From assembly GCA_030295235.1 (NCBI GenBank), contig AP026156.1, positions 137,001 through 201,000 on the forward strand: a stretch of 64,000 nt of DNA, written 5' to 3'. The notes beneath the pieces were generated by a model. The model did no database searches, was not told the origin of the DNA, and was given only the letters and a program-made list of their open reading frames with translations. This DNA comes from Fistulifera solaris (lineage: Eukaryota > Bacillariophyta > Bacillariophyceae > Naviculales > Stauroneidaceae). Position numbers and translations under genes: made by a program. Of this stretch, positions 45,397 to 56,490 are shown one piece after another; position 1 is the stretch's first letter, and every line of letters starts with the position of its first letter.

Positions 45397-46989
45397 ATGA
45401 CGGCTACCGACGAGACGCCTTCGATGACGGAAACGGACGATTCCGAAGACGAAGTCTTTGTGTCACACGATGATATTCCTCCGGATCATTTGATTATAGA
45501 TCGTTCGCAAGAACCCCATGCGGCGGAACTCGCTGTCAAACACAAAGATCAAGGCAATCTGTATTTGCAACAAGGACGTTTTGTACCCGCCGTCGATGAA
45601 TATTCGTCCGGACTCGAATATGCTCCGCAACACGCCGTCTTGTTGAGCAATCGGGCGTTGGCGTATATCAAGTTGGAAAACTATGGGTTGGCGTTACAAG
45701 ATGCCGATCATGCGATTGCATCGGATCCAACGTACGCGAAAGCTTATTATCGACGGGCGTCCGCCAATTTTGCCTTGCATCATTTTAAATTGGCTCGCAA
45801 AGATTTCAAGACGGTCGTCAAACTCAAACCGAAAGACAAGGATGGGAAAGCGAAATTGGCGGCCGTCGAAAAAGCCATCCGTGAAGAAGCCTTTGCGAAA
45901 GCCATTGAAGCCGAACAAACGGCACCGCTCAGTGTCACCTTTCCTGTCGATGCCATTGAGGTACCTGCCACTTATAATGGTCCGCATCCGAATGGAGGAT
46001 CGTTTCAACCCGATCAAGAGGCGGCCTTGTTTGAAGCACCGGGACAATTGCCACAAGAATTTGTCTTGGCGGCCATGGAATATTTCAAACAACAACAATT
46101 GATTCACAAACGATACGTGGCACGATTGCTCATGGCGTGTGCAACTTATTATGCCAAGGAACCGACGTTGATGCGGATTCGGTTGCCTTCGGCGGATGCC
46201 CGCCTCACCGTATGTGGCGATACCCACGGACAATATTACGATGTCTTGAATATATTTGAACTCAATGGCATGCCTTCGAAAGAGAATCCCTACTTGTTCA
46301 ATGGCGATTTTGTGGATCGTGGTTCGTTCAGTGTCGAAGTCATTCTGACCCTACTGTTGTGGAAAATGCACGATCCGGCCTGTATTTATTTGACACGGGG
46401 CAATCACGAAACCAAGAATATGAACAAGATTTATGGATTTGAAGGGGAAGTCAAGGCCAAGTATGATGACAAGATATTTCAACTCTTTCTGGAAGTCTTC
46501 TCGTGGTTGCCACTGGCGGCGGTCATTGAAGATCAAGTGTTTGTCACACACGGAGGCATTCCCGTCGATGAAACTGTCATGCTGGAGGACATTTCTAATA
46601 CCAAGCGCGGAATGGAACCACCGGAATCGGGGATCATGAGTGACTTGTTGTGGAGTGATCCACAACCGTTCCCGGGGAAATCACCCTCCAAGCGGGGTGT
46701 TGGATTCGCGTTTGGTCCCGATGTTGCGCAAGCCTTTTTACAGCGGAATCATTTGAAATTCATCATCCGTTCTCACGAAGTGAAAGAGGAAGGGTACTTG
46801 GTCGAACATGACGGCAAGACGATTACCGTGTTTAGTGCACCCAATTATTGCGATAGCATGGGCAACAAAGGTGCCTTTATTCACTTGGATGCCAGCATGG
46901 AACCCCGATTCACGAAATTTGAAGCAGTGCCGCACCCGAATGTGAAGCCCATGGCGTATGCTGCCGGTATGGGTGGGTTGTTTGCCTAG
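45397..46989 (+). CDS. PPP5C: Serine/threonine protein phosphatase 5 (PP5)
   Basis: 530 aa, single intact exon. The N-terminal ~45 residues are acidic. Three TPR motifs follow (KHKDQGNLYLQQGRFVPAVD, SNRALAYIKLENYGLALQD, YYRRASANFALHHFKLA), then a linker and the PPP catalytic domain: GDTHGQ at residues 274-279, GDFVDRG at 303-309, GNHE at 335-338, plus FVTHGG and the terminal APNYCD. TPRs bind Hsp90 and autoinhibit the enzyme. PP5 dephosphorylates Hsp90 clients and kinases. The length is close to human PP5 (499 aa) plus an N-terminal extension. Confidence 0.95.
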   Translation: MTATDETPSMTETDDSEDEVFVSHDDIPPDHLIIDRSQEPHAAELAVKHKDQGNLYLQQGRFVPAVDEYSSGLEYAPQHAVLLSNRALAYIKLENYGLALQDADHAIASDPTYAKAYYRRASANFALHHFKLARKDFKTVVKLKPKDKDGKAKLAAVEKAIREEAFAKAIEAEQTAPLSVTFPVDAIEVPATYNGPHPNGGSFQPDQEAALFEAPGQLPQEFVLAAMEYFKQQQLIHKRYVARLLMACATYYAKEPTLMRIRLPSADARLTVCGDTHGQYYDVLNIFELNGMPSKENPYLFNGDFVDRGSFSVEVILTLLLWKMHDPACIYLTRGNHETKNMNKIYGFEGEVKAKYDDKIFQLFLEVFSWLPLAAVIEDQVFVTHGGIPVDETVMLEDISNTKRGMEPPESGIMSDLLWSDPQPFPGKSPSKRGVGFAFGPDVAQAFLQRNHLKFIIRSHEVKEEGYLVEHDGKTITVFSAPNYCDSMGNKGAFIHLDASMEPRFTKFEAVPHPNVKPMAYAAGMGGLFA

Positions 46990-47205
46990 AGCCTGCTGAA
47001 TACGAATTCATCGTGGGACACGAATGGCCGTAGCAAAAGTTAAAACGAATAGCAAGAATACCAATTATCAAAGAATTTGGTGTTAGGCCTCTTGATTTCG
47101 ACCTCAGCAACATATAAGAACAATACCGACGATGATACAAGTAATGTTATCGTCGCGCAAGAGTGAGGATCCTATGTTTAGTTTGTTTATTAAATCGCAA
47201 TAAAT

Positions 47206-47842
47206 CTAACGATACGATTTTTGGAAACGAGCACGAGCGGATCGACCACCGTACTTTTTCGGTTCGCATCGACGAGGATCACTGACCAACAAGTTTCGGT
47301 CATAATCCAACAAAGTCTGACGCAAAGCACACTTCGATTGTTCATCGACATACTTGGCGTGATAAGCGACCACCGACTTGGCAATGGCTTGACGGATGGC
47401 GTAAATTTGGGCCGTGATACCACCACCCTTCACTCGGATGCGGATATCGAGATTGCTGAACTTATCCTGTCCGACCACGAGAACTGGTTCGAATACCTTC
47501 AAGCGGAGTCCAGCGGGTTCGATCAATTCGATGGGTTGACCATTGACTTTGATCAATCCGCGGCCCTGTTTGGCGAAAGCGACGGCCGTGGCGGTCTTTT
47601 TTCTGTAAAAATAGTAAAGAAAGAGAATGATTCATCAGTGACTTCGTAATTCAAAAGGAAAGGAAAGGAAAGCGGCATAGACAGTAAATAGATCAAGAGC
47701 GATGCATCGCATGATTACCGAGATACATTTTTATTCCGGTTTGTTTGCTTCAATTGCCGACATGCTACTATAATTTCTCTTTCATCTAATAAATAACTTA
47801 CTTTCCAAATACTTGAACGGATTGTGATGTAGAAGCAGTCAT
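47206..47842 (-). CDS. RPS16: 40S ribosomal protein S16 (uS9)
   Basis: Exons 47842..47802 and 47602..47206 (145 aa) flank a 199-nt intron, the longest found here, placed after the codon for FGK as in many first-intron ribosomal protein genes. The start [20 protein letters not shown] is characteristic. [34 protein letters not shown] and the C-terminal [22 protein letters not shown] family tail (KSYR touching the P-site tRNA) complete it. The intron contains a short GGAAA tandem. Confidence 0.95.
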
Positions 47843-48381
47843 TGTCAAGTTATTTATTACAATATTCAAAAGCAACACAACAACGAGTGCGATGGCAGTC
47901 GAAACTTTTTCGCGGTGTGTTTGTCGTCGTTTTCGGTTTAGTAAGGCGGTAAAGCAGACGAACTCGCCGTACAGTAGTGCAGACGGTGGAATGGACCAGC
48001 AGAGACGTAGCGGTACTCAGACAGTACCACGCGGTTTCCGATTGATAATTCGATCTTGTTTCGGTCGTGCGAGCTCTGTCGTATCGAAACTCAATTAAGG
48101 TCTCGAATGCATTCGTTTTAACTTCGTCTATTCTTGTTCAGTCAGCTGATCAAGCCAATGGGATAACCTTCATGATCGTTCTTTTGTTAAAAGCCACGGT
48201 GCTCCTTCCTTTGCATCATCTTCGTTGTATACTTGTTAACAAAAGTCGCGCAATTTTATATCATCGAAAACAGGCAACAAGAGGTCTAGTCACAATTAAC
48301 TATGTTTACAGGAGTCTTATCATCTCACCAGATAAATACCTTCTTTCCAAAGAATTCAAGTTTTGTTTAAAGCTCTTGAAT
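47843..48381. other. Intergenic, no feature recognised
   Basis: 5' flank of RPS16 and 3' flank of the HSF gene. No RNA gene or protein-like frame was found. Confidence 0.4.
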
Positions 48382-49176
48382 TTATAAATCCATTACCATC
48401 CAATCATTCAAAAGAAAATCGTCAAATACTTCTCGAATGTTGACCGAAGCGAGTGCACGATCAAGGTGGTCTTCCAAGACGGGAAATTTGGGCGGAGCCG
48501 CCAGAGGTTCGGGACGCACTCGACAATCGCCGCTGCGAATCAATACGTTTGCGGCAGTAATTGGGTGTGTTTCATAGTCTGGCAGTTTCATCGAAATTTC
48601 TTCCATCATGCCATTCTGCAGAGAAGACTGCGAGCCTGACGAAACCATAGAAAGCGATGTCGATTGTGTTGTGGCAGGAACGGTTTGATCGCACGATAAG
48701 GCTCGAGCCTTGGAGAATTCGTGGGGACTCACCCAACTCATACCCCAAAAGTCGGGCTCTTCGTCGGGATTCGATTTCCCCCGTACCAAAGTACCTTTGA
48801 CTTTAATTCGAACAATATTCGGCGCCAACCAGGTCATGCCCCGCAAAAAGCATTCGTGATAGTATGCTCCTCGATCGACTCCTTTGGTAATGCGACAGAA
48901 GCCATAGATGTTCAACTGGCGCTGGAAGGAAGCAATCTTGGTCAATTTGAAGTACTGTGGCAATATCTTTTCAAATTCTTTGGCGTCGTGTACCACAAAG
49001 CACCGACCATGTGGTTGCCACGACACGACATGAGAAAGGCCTTGTTGCTCGACGTCGTCGAGGGTCGCGTGAAGCTTGTAGATGAAGGTGTGTCCTTGCG
49101 CATCGGAAGTCGCGCGATCCGGAGGAATCGCATTCGCGTGATCTTGATAATGGTGATGAATGATTCGTTTGGTCAT
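48382..49176 (-). CDS. Heat-shock-factor-type DNA-binding protein
   Basis: 264 aa from Met 49176 (MTKRIIHHHYQDHANAI). The winged-helix HSF domain spans about residues 28-125: FIYKLHATLDDVE, VSWQPHGRCFVVHDAKEF, the recognition helix FKLTKIASFQRQLNIYGF and YYHECFLRGM. The recognition helix has SFQRQLN as in canonical HSFs. No clear coiled-coil trimerisation region follows, as in many members of the expanded diatom HSF family. Targets unknown. Confidence 0.9.
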   Translation of the reverse strand: MTKRIIHHHYQDHANAIPPDRATSDAQGHTFIYKLHATLDDVEQQGLSHVVSWQPHGRCFVVHDAKEFEKILPQYFKLTKIASFQRQLNIYGFCRITKGVDRGAYYHECFLRGMTWLAPNIVRIKVKGTLVRGKSNPDEEPDFWGMSWVSPHEFSKARALSCDQTVPATTQSTSLSMVSSGSQSSLQNGMMEEISMKLPDYETHPITAANVLIRSGDCRVRPEPLAAPPKFPVLEDHLDRALASVNIREVFDDFLLNDWMVMDL

Positions 49177-50292
49177 GCTGGAATGATTGAAAAGACAGAA
49201 AGAGTGATGTCGATGTTGTCAAACACAATTCGACAAATGAATCTTTTGAGACAAAAAGAGCGTCGAGCGACGAAACGGCATGTTCCAAGATGATTTCGGA
49301 GTATCTTCGCCATCTGCAAGTTCTAAACTACAGTGTACTTCAAGAACAATGGTACAGCAGGGAACAAAGAATTGCCGATGATATTCTTTGAAAGCGAATA
49401 GGCCTTAGGAAACTTACAGTAACAAAATTCTTTGCACCTTCTGTTCCTTGGAACAGCAAAACATGGTTCCTTATTAAATGCTGACGTAACATGGGGCTAT
49501 TGGATACTACTGTTAGTGAAACTTAGGTCAACAGATCAGTAAGCTTGCCATCTGCCAATCAGATTTCGTCGTAGGTCAGAATTCGTATTTCGTACCAAAG
49601 TGCTGCTACGTGCTAGAGAGGTGCAATATTATTTGCAAAAGTTTGCCTCTTGCATTTATGCAAGCAAGCAAGCAAGTAGGCTCCATGGCTCCATTCTGCT
49701 TTTTCTTCCTTATAGTTCACAGTTCACAGTTCACGCACAAGCTTCAAGCCATCTGGCGTCTCGCTTAGCGCTACATAGACAAACTAGACTAGACAGATTC
49801 ATTTCGTACTATTTCCGTGTCCATGGCTACATCTTGATCTTGGCTCTTTCCTCATAACTTCGACGGTAACACTTCGCATTTGAAACGCAGAATTTCTTCC
49901 TGGTGACTTGGAACTTTGTTATGGAATGACGGCATTTTTGGCCCCTCAAAGCTCAAAGCTCAAAGCCTTTTTATCTTGTCTCTAGTCTAGAGTTTCTAGT
50001 CTAGCCACAGCAGGAGGGAGGAGGGCTAAAACTAGTAAAGGCCTATAGCGATCATTGCCGGCGAGAACAGGCGTTTGACTCTGAATTACTCCGTCTCATT
50101 ACTTGTTCAACTTCACTCGGAGGGCCACGAACGCAAAGTTTTTTCCTTTTAATAAATGAAACAAAACACGTAGACTTGTTGATAATTAGAGCGTGAAAAG
50201 ACTGGCCAGAGCTTCTCTAGACTATCTAAGTAGAAAAATAACTAGGAAAATATAGACGAGAATAACACCTAACTATTTCATTTCTTGTTTAG
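49177..50292. other. Gene-free region with short tandem echoes
   Basis: 1.1 kb between the HSF start and the CDC27 3' end. Short tandem repeats include CAAG at 49661-49676, AGTTCAC repeats around 49712-49735 and CTCAAAG repeats near 49948-49969, plus TCTAGTCTAG stretches. It resembles the 35-36.6 kb gap in style. No gene was recognised. Confidence 0.55.
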
Positions 50293-52262
50293 TTAGAATG
50301 GAATCATGGTCTCTTCGTCAATATCCGGGTTGTCGAGTTTATCCATGGCCGACTTGATCATTTGACTATCCTTCGGATCCAAATCCATCGCCGCCAAGAA
50401 ACATTTCATGGCATCGTCCAATCGACCCAACCGTTTGTATACTTTTCCCAGACAAAAGTGCACCGTCGCTTCGCGGGGAGCCGCGTCCCGGACCTTTTCC
50501 AATTCGAGGGCGGCTTCTTGGGGCCGATGCAAGGCACTGTAAATCGTAGCGCGCTGAAAACGCGCCTGTGGATTCCCCGGATCCAGTCGACTCGCTTCCG
50601 CCAGCGTTTCCAGCGCCTGATACGCTTTGCCGTTGGCGTGTTGCGAAATGCCCCAATTGCACCGCAAGATACTGCTGGTCGGGTGTATTTGGCACGCTCG
50701 TTCAAAGTGATATTCGGCCAAATCGTACTTTTCTTGTCGATGATAGATGCAACCCAGTCCATACCAGGCATTGTAATGCCGTTCGTTGGTGCGAATCGCT
50801 TGACGGAAACACGCCATGGCGGGTTCAAAATCTTCATTGGCCATGTATTCGTAGCCACAAAGGGTGTGCGTGTAGGTGAAATCCGGATCCAGTTGCAACG
50901 AACGCTTAAAAAACGATAAAGCCGCCTCGTGGTCCTTTTGCAACGAAAAGCAATTCCCCACCACACACCAGGCTTGCGGGGATCGCTTGTCCCATGCCAC
51001 GACATGCTGCGCTAAACTCGCCAAGTCCACCTCTTTCTTCTGGTGCCAATAAACCGTCGACAACAACTCGAGTCCTTCCAGACGTCCCGGTTCCAAATGC
51101 TTCATGTGCTCCAAGCACCGCTGCGCGGCCGTGAATTCATTCAATTCCAAGTAGGCTTTCCCTTGTTGATGCAACACCCACGAGGTATTTTGATGCGACA
51201 GCGGTAACTGTTTGAAGGTATCCAAGCAAGCCTGACACTGATAATGACTCAACTCTTGGTACGCCTGACCCATGGTCGCTAATGTTTGCAATATCGTTTG
51301 GACATCCCCTTTTTCATCCTCCAGAAACAACGAACGGGGCTCGGCTTCCCCCAATCCTTGCAGATACCGCATCGACCGTGTGACGGTCGACAACGACGGC
51401 GTTTCGGGGGACGGAGGATAATACCCACGATTCGCTACCTGTCGGGCTCTCCGGAGTACGACCGTCGTGTGGCTGGGTGTTTCCTCCTCCATGGTGGTGG
51501 TGGTATTTTGATGAATGGGCGTCAATCCGGGTGACGGTGGTTGTAAGGGTGTTTTAGTGGCAGCAGCAGCAGTTGTAGTCTGAGAAACACCAAAGACGGT
51601 CGGAACATCGACCGTCACACCCAAATCCGTCAATGCCTGAAAACTGGACCATAAAAAAGGATCGAGTTGCAAGGACATTTGATAATATTGAATGGCCCGT
51701 TGCGTGCGATTGGATTTTCGGAAAATATCACCCAACAATGCCAAACCCGCGGCTCCATTGGGAATCGGACACGGCTATCATAGATTGACGAATCCAATGG
51801 GATGAGTTCCGTGTTGGTAAAGACGACTTTTAACTAGAAGTTCTGACGTACCGTCGTTTGTAATATCCATTCTTCGAACGTATGGCCCTGCGATGATGAT
51901 GATTGTTGTTGTTTGAATTGATGACGACAATCGTGCAAGAGTGCGTCTTCGGCACGCGCATATTCTTTGAGCTCGTAAGAACACTGCGCCGACAAGTACA
52001 GTAGTTGCGGAGTAAGATGGGCCGCCTTGCTCAACAAATGCTGCGCCCGGGACAGTTGACCGGCCCGATAGTAAGCAAAACACAACCAATAGAGGGCCGT
52101 CGCGTCGGTCGGAAATTCCGCCACACACCGTTCCGCCAAGAAGATCGCATTGTCGAGTCGAAAGACATTCATGTACTGTTGGATTAACGACAAATACTGC
52201 GATAAATGATGCGGCGTGGTTGTTTTGGGTTGTGGTCGAGTCGTCTCGAACGGAGCGCCCAT
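50293..52262 (-). CDS. CDC27: Anaphase-promoting complex subunit APC3/CDC27
   Basis: Exons 52262..51852 and 51774..50293 (77-nt intron, GTACGT...GATAG) give 630 aa. The N-terminal TPR block begins with YMNVFRLDNAIFLAERCVAEF and ALYWLCFAYYRAGQLSRAQ, typical of CDC27. A Thr/Pro-rich loop with SPSP and SPE sites follows, then about seven tandem TPRs (WCVVGNCFSLQKDHEAALSF, HYNAWYGLGCIYHRQEKYD, FCLGKVYKRLGRLDDAMKCF). In the APC/C the subunit forms a homodimer that binds the IR tails of Cdc20/Cdh1 and APC10. The loop is where CDK phosphorylation normally acts. Confidence 0.9.
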
Positions 52263-52754
52263 TGTTGTGACAGTAGCTTTAGGACTTGATAATATTAGCG
52301 ACTACGACGGTTGAATTAGTTGATTCAGTGCTTGACACAGCAATGGGGAGAACGAATAATCAATAATAAGTACAAAAAGTATACGACCTTTTTATTTCTC
52401 TCTTATTTTTTCTTGTGCTCCTTCGACGAGGACGATGGCCATGGTCATCGTGCACCGCGCAGCGCCGGATGGGCGGCTGCTTTTGACTCTACCGTATTAA
52501 ATAAGTAGCGCCGGAACAGCAACGGTTCAATTCTCTCTCTATAACAGAACCCTGTGCGACGAGTTAGATACCGCAACGGACTTTGTCGCCGTAGTCAACC
52601 AACAGCAACGGTCAAATTTGTACACTTTTACAGACAGTCCATGGAAACGGTTCGCGACATGCAGGCGGCGATCGCGCAACAACATAAACAACAACAACAC
52701 AACAAAAAGGTTCATCCACAACAAATACCTCTTGATCCGTTCTTCCTTTCGAAC
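52263..52754. promoter_or_regulatory. Bidirectional promoter region (CDC27 / PDI)
   Basis: Divergent genes flank it. An in-frame extension of the PDI gene reaches back to 52554, but the signal peptide at 52755 argues against its translation. Confidence 0.4.
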
Positions 52755-54219
52755 ATGATACGATATTCTTTGTTACTTCTCTTATTACTGCTGTCAGCTC
52801 CCGGTCAGGCCGTTCCGGCCAAAGAAGCCGTCTATAAACCGGGCGAAATTCCGAATCAACCCGTCCGCATCAACAAGGAGAATTTTGATGCGATGTTGCA
52901 AGATAAAACGAATCCGTTGTGGTTGTTGAAATTTTATGCGCCATGGTAAGTTGAGTAGTATTAGTGTCTTTTTGTTCACGCTTCAGATTCTCACACTTCC
53001 TTCACAAAGGTGCGGACACTGCAAACGACTCGCCCCTGTCTTGACGAAAGTCGCCCAACAAACCGAAGGTCAAATGGCCATTGGTAAAATTGATTGTACT
53101 TCGACGGGAGCGCCCTTGTGCAAACAATATGATGTGAAAGGATATCCGACGCTCATGTTTGCGTTGGATGGTGAAGTCCAAGATTTTCCGTACGGACGGA
53201 GTGCCGAAGAATTGGTGGCCTTCTCGAAAAAAATGAATACACTGACGGTCGACGTCGTAGCATCGCAACAGGATGCCGATCAATATGCGCGGACTCAAAC
53301 ATCGAATGGAATTGTGTTTGTGGCGTACGATCCGGCGTCTTCTGCAGCTGCAGACATTCCAGCGAAATTGAATACGAGTCCCTTTTTGCAATCCTATGCG
53401 ACCGTCGCACGGAAAGAACAAGCGTTTGCGCACTTTTTGCTCTTGGAACCGTCTCTATTAGAAAGTGAAGAAGGACTACGCGTCGATCCCGCCGCCTTTG
53501 GTGACTTTCCGTCGTCGTCGTTTGTGTGTCGTCGAGAAGTAGGAGTTCCGACGCGGTGTCGGCCGGCCGATGCCGATTTGCGAGCGTGGGTCCGCGCCAA
53601 CAACATTCCCACGGTCAATGATTTGGGACCGACCAATTTTTACAGCATTGGACACAAAGGACGTCCGTTGGTGATTGGTGTGTATCATCCCGAAGTCGAA
53701 CTCGCGAGTGGCAAAGATCCAGAAACCGATATCAAGGAGAAGCTGTTGGAATTTGCCATTTCGAATCATCCATTGGCGGCCGACTACTACTTTGGGTACA
53801 TGAATGGTCACAAGTGGACTTCGTTTTTGGAGCAATTCAATGTCATGGGTGGACCGCAAGTCTTTGTGTTGGATGTTCCCACCAAGATGTACTGGCAAGA
53901 CGAGAAATTGGGATACGATTTGGACATTGCCGGACTACTAGAGGCCAAAGCCAGTGGGGCCGTGCCCGGATTGTCGGCCCGACGCAAAGGGGTCGATGGA
54001 ATCAAAGATATGGTGGCCGATTGGGTCGAAAATAATCTCATGGCAGCTTCTGTCATTACATTGGTGTTTCTGTTGGTGCTATATGTATCGTTGGCGTATT
54101 GGGCGTCTTCGGAAGATGTTCCCGTGAGTGCAGAAGAAGCCTTGTTGGCGGCTGAACAAGAAGCTAAGGAAGAAGCTGCTGCACAGCTTCAAGAAGAGGA
54201 ATCGAAGAAAGACAAGTAA
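52755..54219 (+). CDS. Membrane-anchored protein disulfide isomerase (TMX-like)
   Basis: Exons 52755..52945 and 53010..54219 give 466 aa. The signal peptide MIRYSLLLLLLLLSAPGQA ends near residue 22. The thioredoxin domain has WLLKFYAPW-CGHCKRLAP, whose CGHC active site is split by the intron, and the cis-Pro in YDVKGYPTLMF. Redox-inactive thioredoxin-like domains follow (NFYSIGHKGRPLVIGVYHP, GGPQVFVLDVPTKMYW). One span near the C-terminus (ASVITLVFLLVLYVSLAYW) precedes a Glu/Ala-rich cytosolic tail ending SKKDK. This matches ER-membrane TMX3-type PDIs in oxidative folding. Confidence 0.88.
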
Positions 54220-54273
54220 ATGAATTTATATTTATATGGTTAAGGCATCTATTGGTTTTGTACTTTATTTTTG

Positions 54274-55482
54274 TTATGGAAGGACAAAGACGTGAGCGGT
54301 CTGGTCTTTATCAAAGCATCGAAAATCTTGTTTCCCTCGACCTTTCATTTTGTCGGAAACGGCCAAGAGCGTATATTCGTTCATCCAGTGAATTCCTTCA
54401 ATGTTGCAGTAAATTGTTTGGCACTCGTGATCTTTGGGAAAATCGTACACCGTCCCTTCGTCGACGTCAAATTCAATGGCATCAATGTCCCATAATCTGC
54501 CTTCCACGAGTCCTTTGAGACGACCGATCCACACTTGACTCTCTTCCTGAGAAGTAATGGCGACTCGATCCCCCAATATACTAATGGCGGAGTAATCGTG
54601 AAAGGCGGCACTCGGCGGGACGTCAATAATACGGAGCGTCGTCCACACGGTGCCATTCGATTTCATGGCCACCAGTTTGCCGTTTCCGACATCGTCTTTC
54701 AATTCTTCGGAACAGTGATTGGCTTCACAGAGTGCCAATATCACCAGAGCTTCATTATCACTGTGATCGTGAATCGCAATGGCCCCTTCGAATCCTTTCG
54801 AGTCCCCTTCAAATTCAAATTCGGTCATTTGTTTCTTCACGACACTGTATTGTTGATCTTGTACGAGCAATTGTTCAATTTCAGCATGAAAGGATTTATC
54901 ACGTTGTCGAATGGATTCACGAACGACATAAAAGAACCCCGCATCATAAAACAACGCTTCGTATCCCGACTCGTCTTTGTGTTTCTTGTGCACTTTGGTG
55001 CTCACAATTTGTACATTGTCCGGACTGAAGGGTTGTAAATCGGTTCGAAATTTCGACAACGACCAGGAACTGTCACAGACGGCGTAGGCGGAGTCGTCAT
55101 GAATCACGACCGACGATGCTTCGAATTTGGTTTGTCCTAACGTATCCGCAAACAAGGCAATGAACGGTAATTCGTACGCGAGTTGCAAGGTGCGTTCACT
55201 GTACGTTCCTTTTTCACACGCCAAATGAATCGGTTCGATCTTTTTGTCACTCTTTTTTGTTGCTTTGACGTGCTGTTTCGTCTCCTTTTTGTTTCGTTTT
55301 TCATTACTGTGATGGGAAACACCTTCCATCGGTATTATGCTTTCTAATTTTCCTTCATTGCCCATCTTTGCCAACAGTGCGAACAGGACCAAGGCCGCCA
55401 ACAATTGCCATACGCACAAGAGCCGTGGTGGATGATGTCGTGATCGAGTTGTGTCGATCAATTGCGATGTTTCTTCCGGCAT
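54274..55482 (-). CDS. Type II membrane protein with lumenal beta-rich domain, unknown function
   Basis: 402 aa, single exon. A short cytosolic tail precedes one anchor (LLCVWQLLAALVLFALLA), then a Lys-rich linker. The lumenal domain is strand-rich with recurrent propeller-like blades (ASSVVIHDDSAYAVCDSS, YEALFYDAGFFYVVRES, ALVILALCEANHC, GDRVAITSQEESQVWIGRL). Paired cysteines suggest an oxidising compartment. I do not recognise a named family. It converges with the PDI gene at only 54 nt. Confidence 0.65.
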   Translation of the reverse strand: MPEETSQLIDTTRSRHHPPRLLCVWQLLAALVLFALLAKMGNEGKLESIIPMEGVSHHSNEKRNKKETKQHVKATKKSDKKIEPIHLACEKGTYSERTLQLAYELPFIALFADTLGQTKFEASSVVIHDDSAYAVCDSSWSLSKFRTDLQPFSPDNVQIVSTKVHKKHKDESGYEALFYDAGFFYVVRESIRQRDKSFHAEIEQLLVQDQQYSVVKKQMTEFEFEGDSKGFEGAIAIHDHSDNEALVILALCEANHCSEELKDDVGNGKLVAMKSNGTVWTTLRIIDVPPSAAFHDYSAISILGDRVAITSQEESQVWIGRLKGLVEGRLWDIDAIEFDVDEGTVYDFPKDHECQTIYCNIEGIHWMNEYTLLAVSDKMKGRGKQDFRCFDKDQTAHVFVLP

Positions 55483-56067
55483 TCTCTCGCTTTTATTGCC
55501 TTTCTATCTCTTCTTCTCCCTATTTATAGATTAAGTGAAGAACGACAAGATCCTAGATTGCCGTTCACTTGTCATTAGCGCTTGTTTTGTCATCGAAATC
55601 GAACTTCGAGAGACCAAAACCAAAATCGTCTCGCGTCCGTTCGCAAAAAAACATCATCATGACCATCATCCTAGCTCGTTTTTCATTCATCATTCGCATC
55701 GCTACCCAGTAGTGTAAGTGAAATAACTCATTAAATAGGTCTATGAGTCACACCAGTTTCCCTAGGAGTTGGGCAACGCACTATAATTACGTAGTACTGG
55801 TACTTTGTACATTGTAGTGTTGAATGTACAATAAATTTTCATGATGACGTCATGCCATCTGGCGTCTCTCGCACCAAAACGAAACAGATTTGAGAAGAAA
55901 GTGTCACTACTCTTTGTCAAGGAGAAGGTTTCCGTTCGTCTATGTAAAACGAGATTGCTTCCTCGCCAAATAGGGAACGGGCGAGCGAGCAAAGAACACA
56001 ATCAAAAAATGCAAATCTCACAAAAAAATAACATTTCGTCCCTTGTGTTGGAAACAAATCAATCAAC
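55483..56067. promoter_or_regulatory. Bidirectional promoter region with a palindromic CRE
   Basis: Lies between two divergent membrane-protein genes. ATGACGTCAT at 55844-55853 is a full cAMP-response-element palindrome, about 215 nt upstream of the small membrane protein start. bZIP binding is inferred from the motif. Confidence 0.4.
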
Positions 56068-56375
56068 ATGTCCAAGAATATCATCTTTTCCATCTTGTGG
56101 ATGACCGTGCTCTTTTTCATTGCCTGGCCGATTGCTATCTTTTGTTCCTGGTTTTGGATCGTCTTGCAGGTACGTTCGTTCAGTCTCTACAGGGAATCTT
56201 TTAAGTGTGAGAGTCTAGCATCTCATTCTTTGTTCTTCTTTTTCCACAGCCCTTCGAAGCATGCTTCGGATTCGTAAAACCGATCAACGACTTGCTCGAA
56301 AAGTTACTCACCTGGCCGCGTGAGTTGGGACAAGCCGTGATGGAATGCAAAGAATCGTTCCCGAATCCTTTTTAA
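56068..56375 (+). CDS. Small membrane protein, 75 aa, dispersed family copy 3
   Basis: Exons 56068..56169 and 56250..56375, joined at CAG|CCC across an 80-nt GTACGT...CCACAG intron. The product begins MSKNIIFSILWMTVLFFIAW, then WFWIVLQPFEACFGFV and LLTWPRELGQAV, and ends with an Asn-Pro-Phe C-terminus. It aligns over its whole length with the 12.2-13.0 kb tandem pair, which have no intron. The intron falls exactly before the conserved PFE motif. Function unknown. Confidence 0.75.
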
Positions 56376-56490
56376 CAAGGAACACTCGTGATGTATCTTG
56401 TATTTGTATTCATGGTGAAGGAATAGCGACAATCATTTGTGAAAATATAAACAACTAAAAACGCATGATTAATGTAAAACTCCCAGATGT

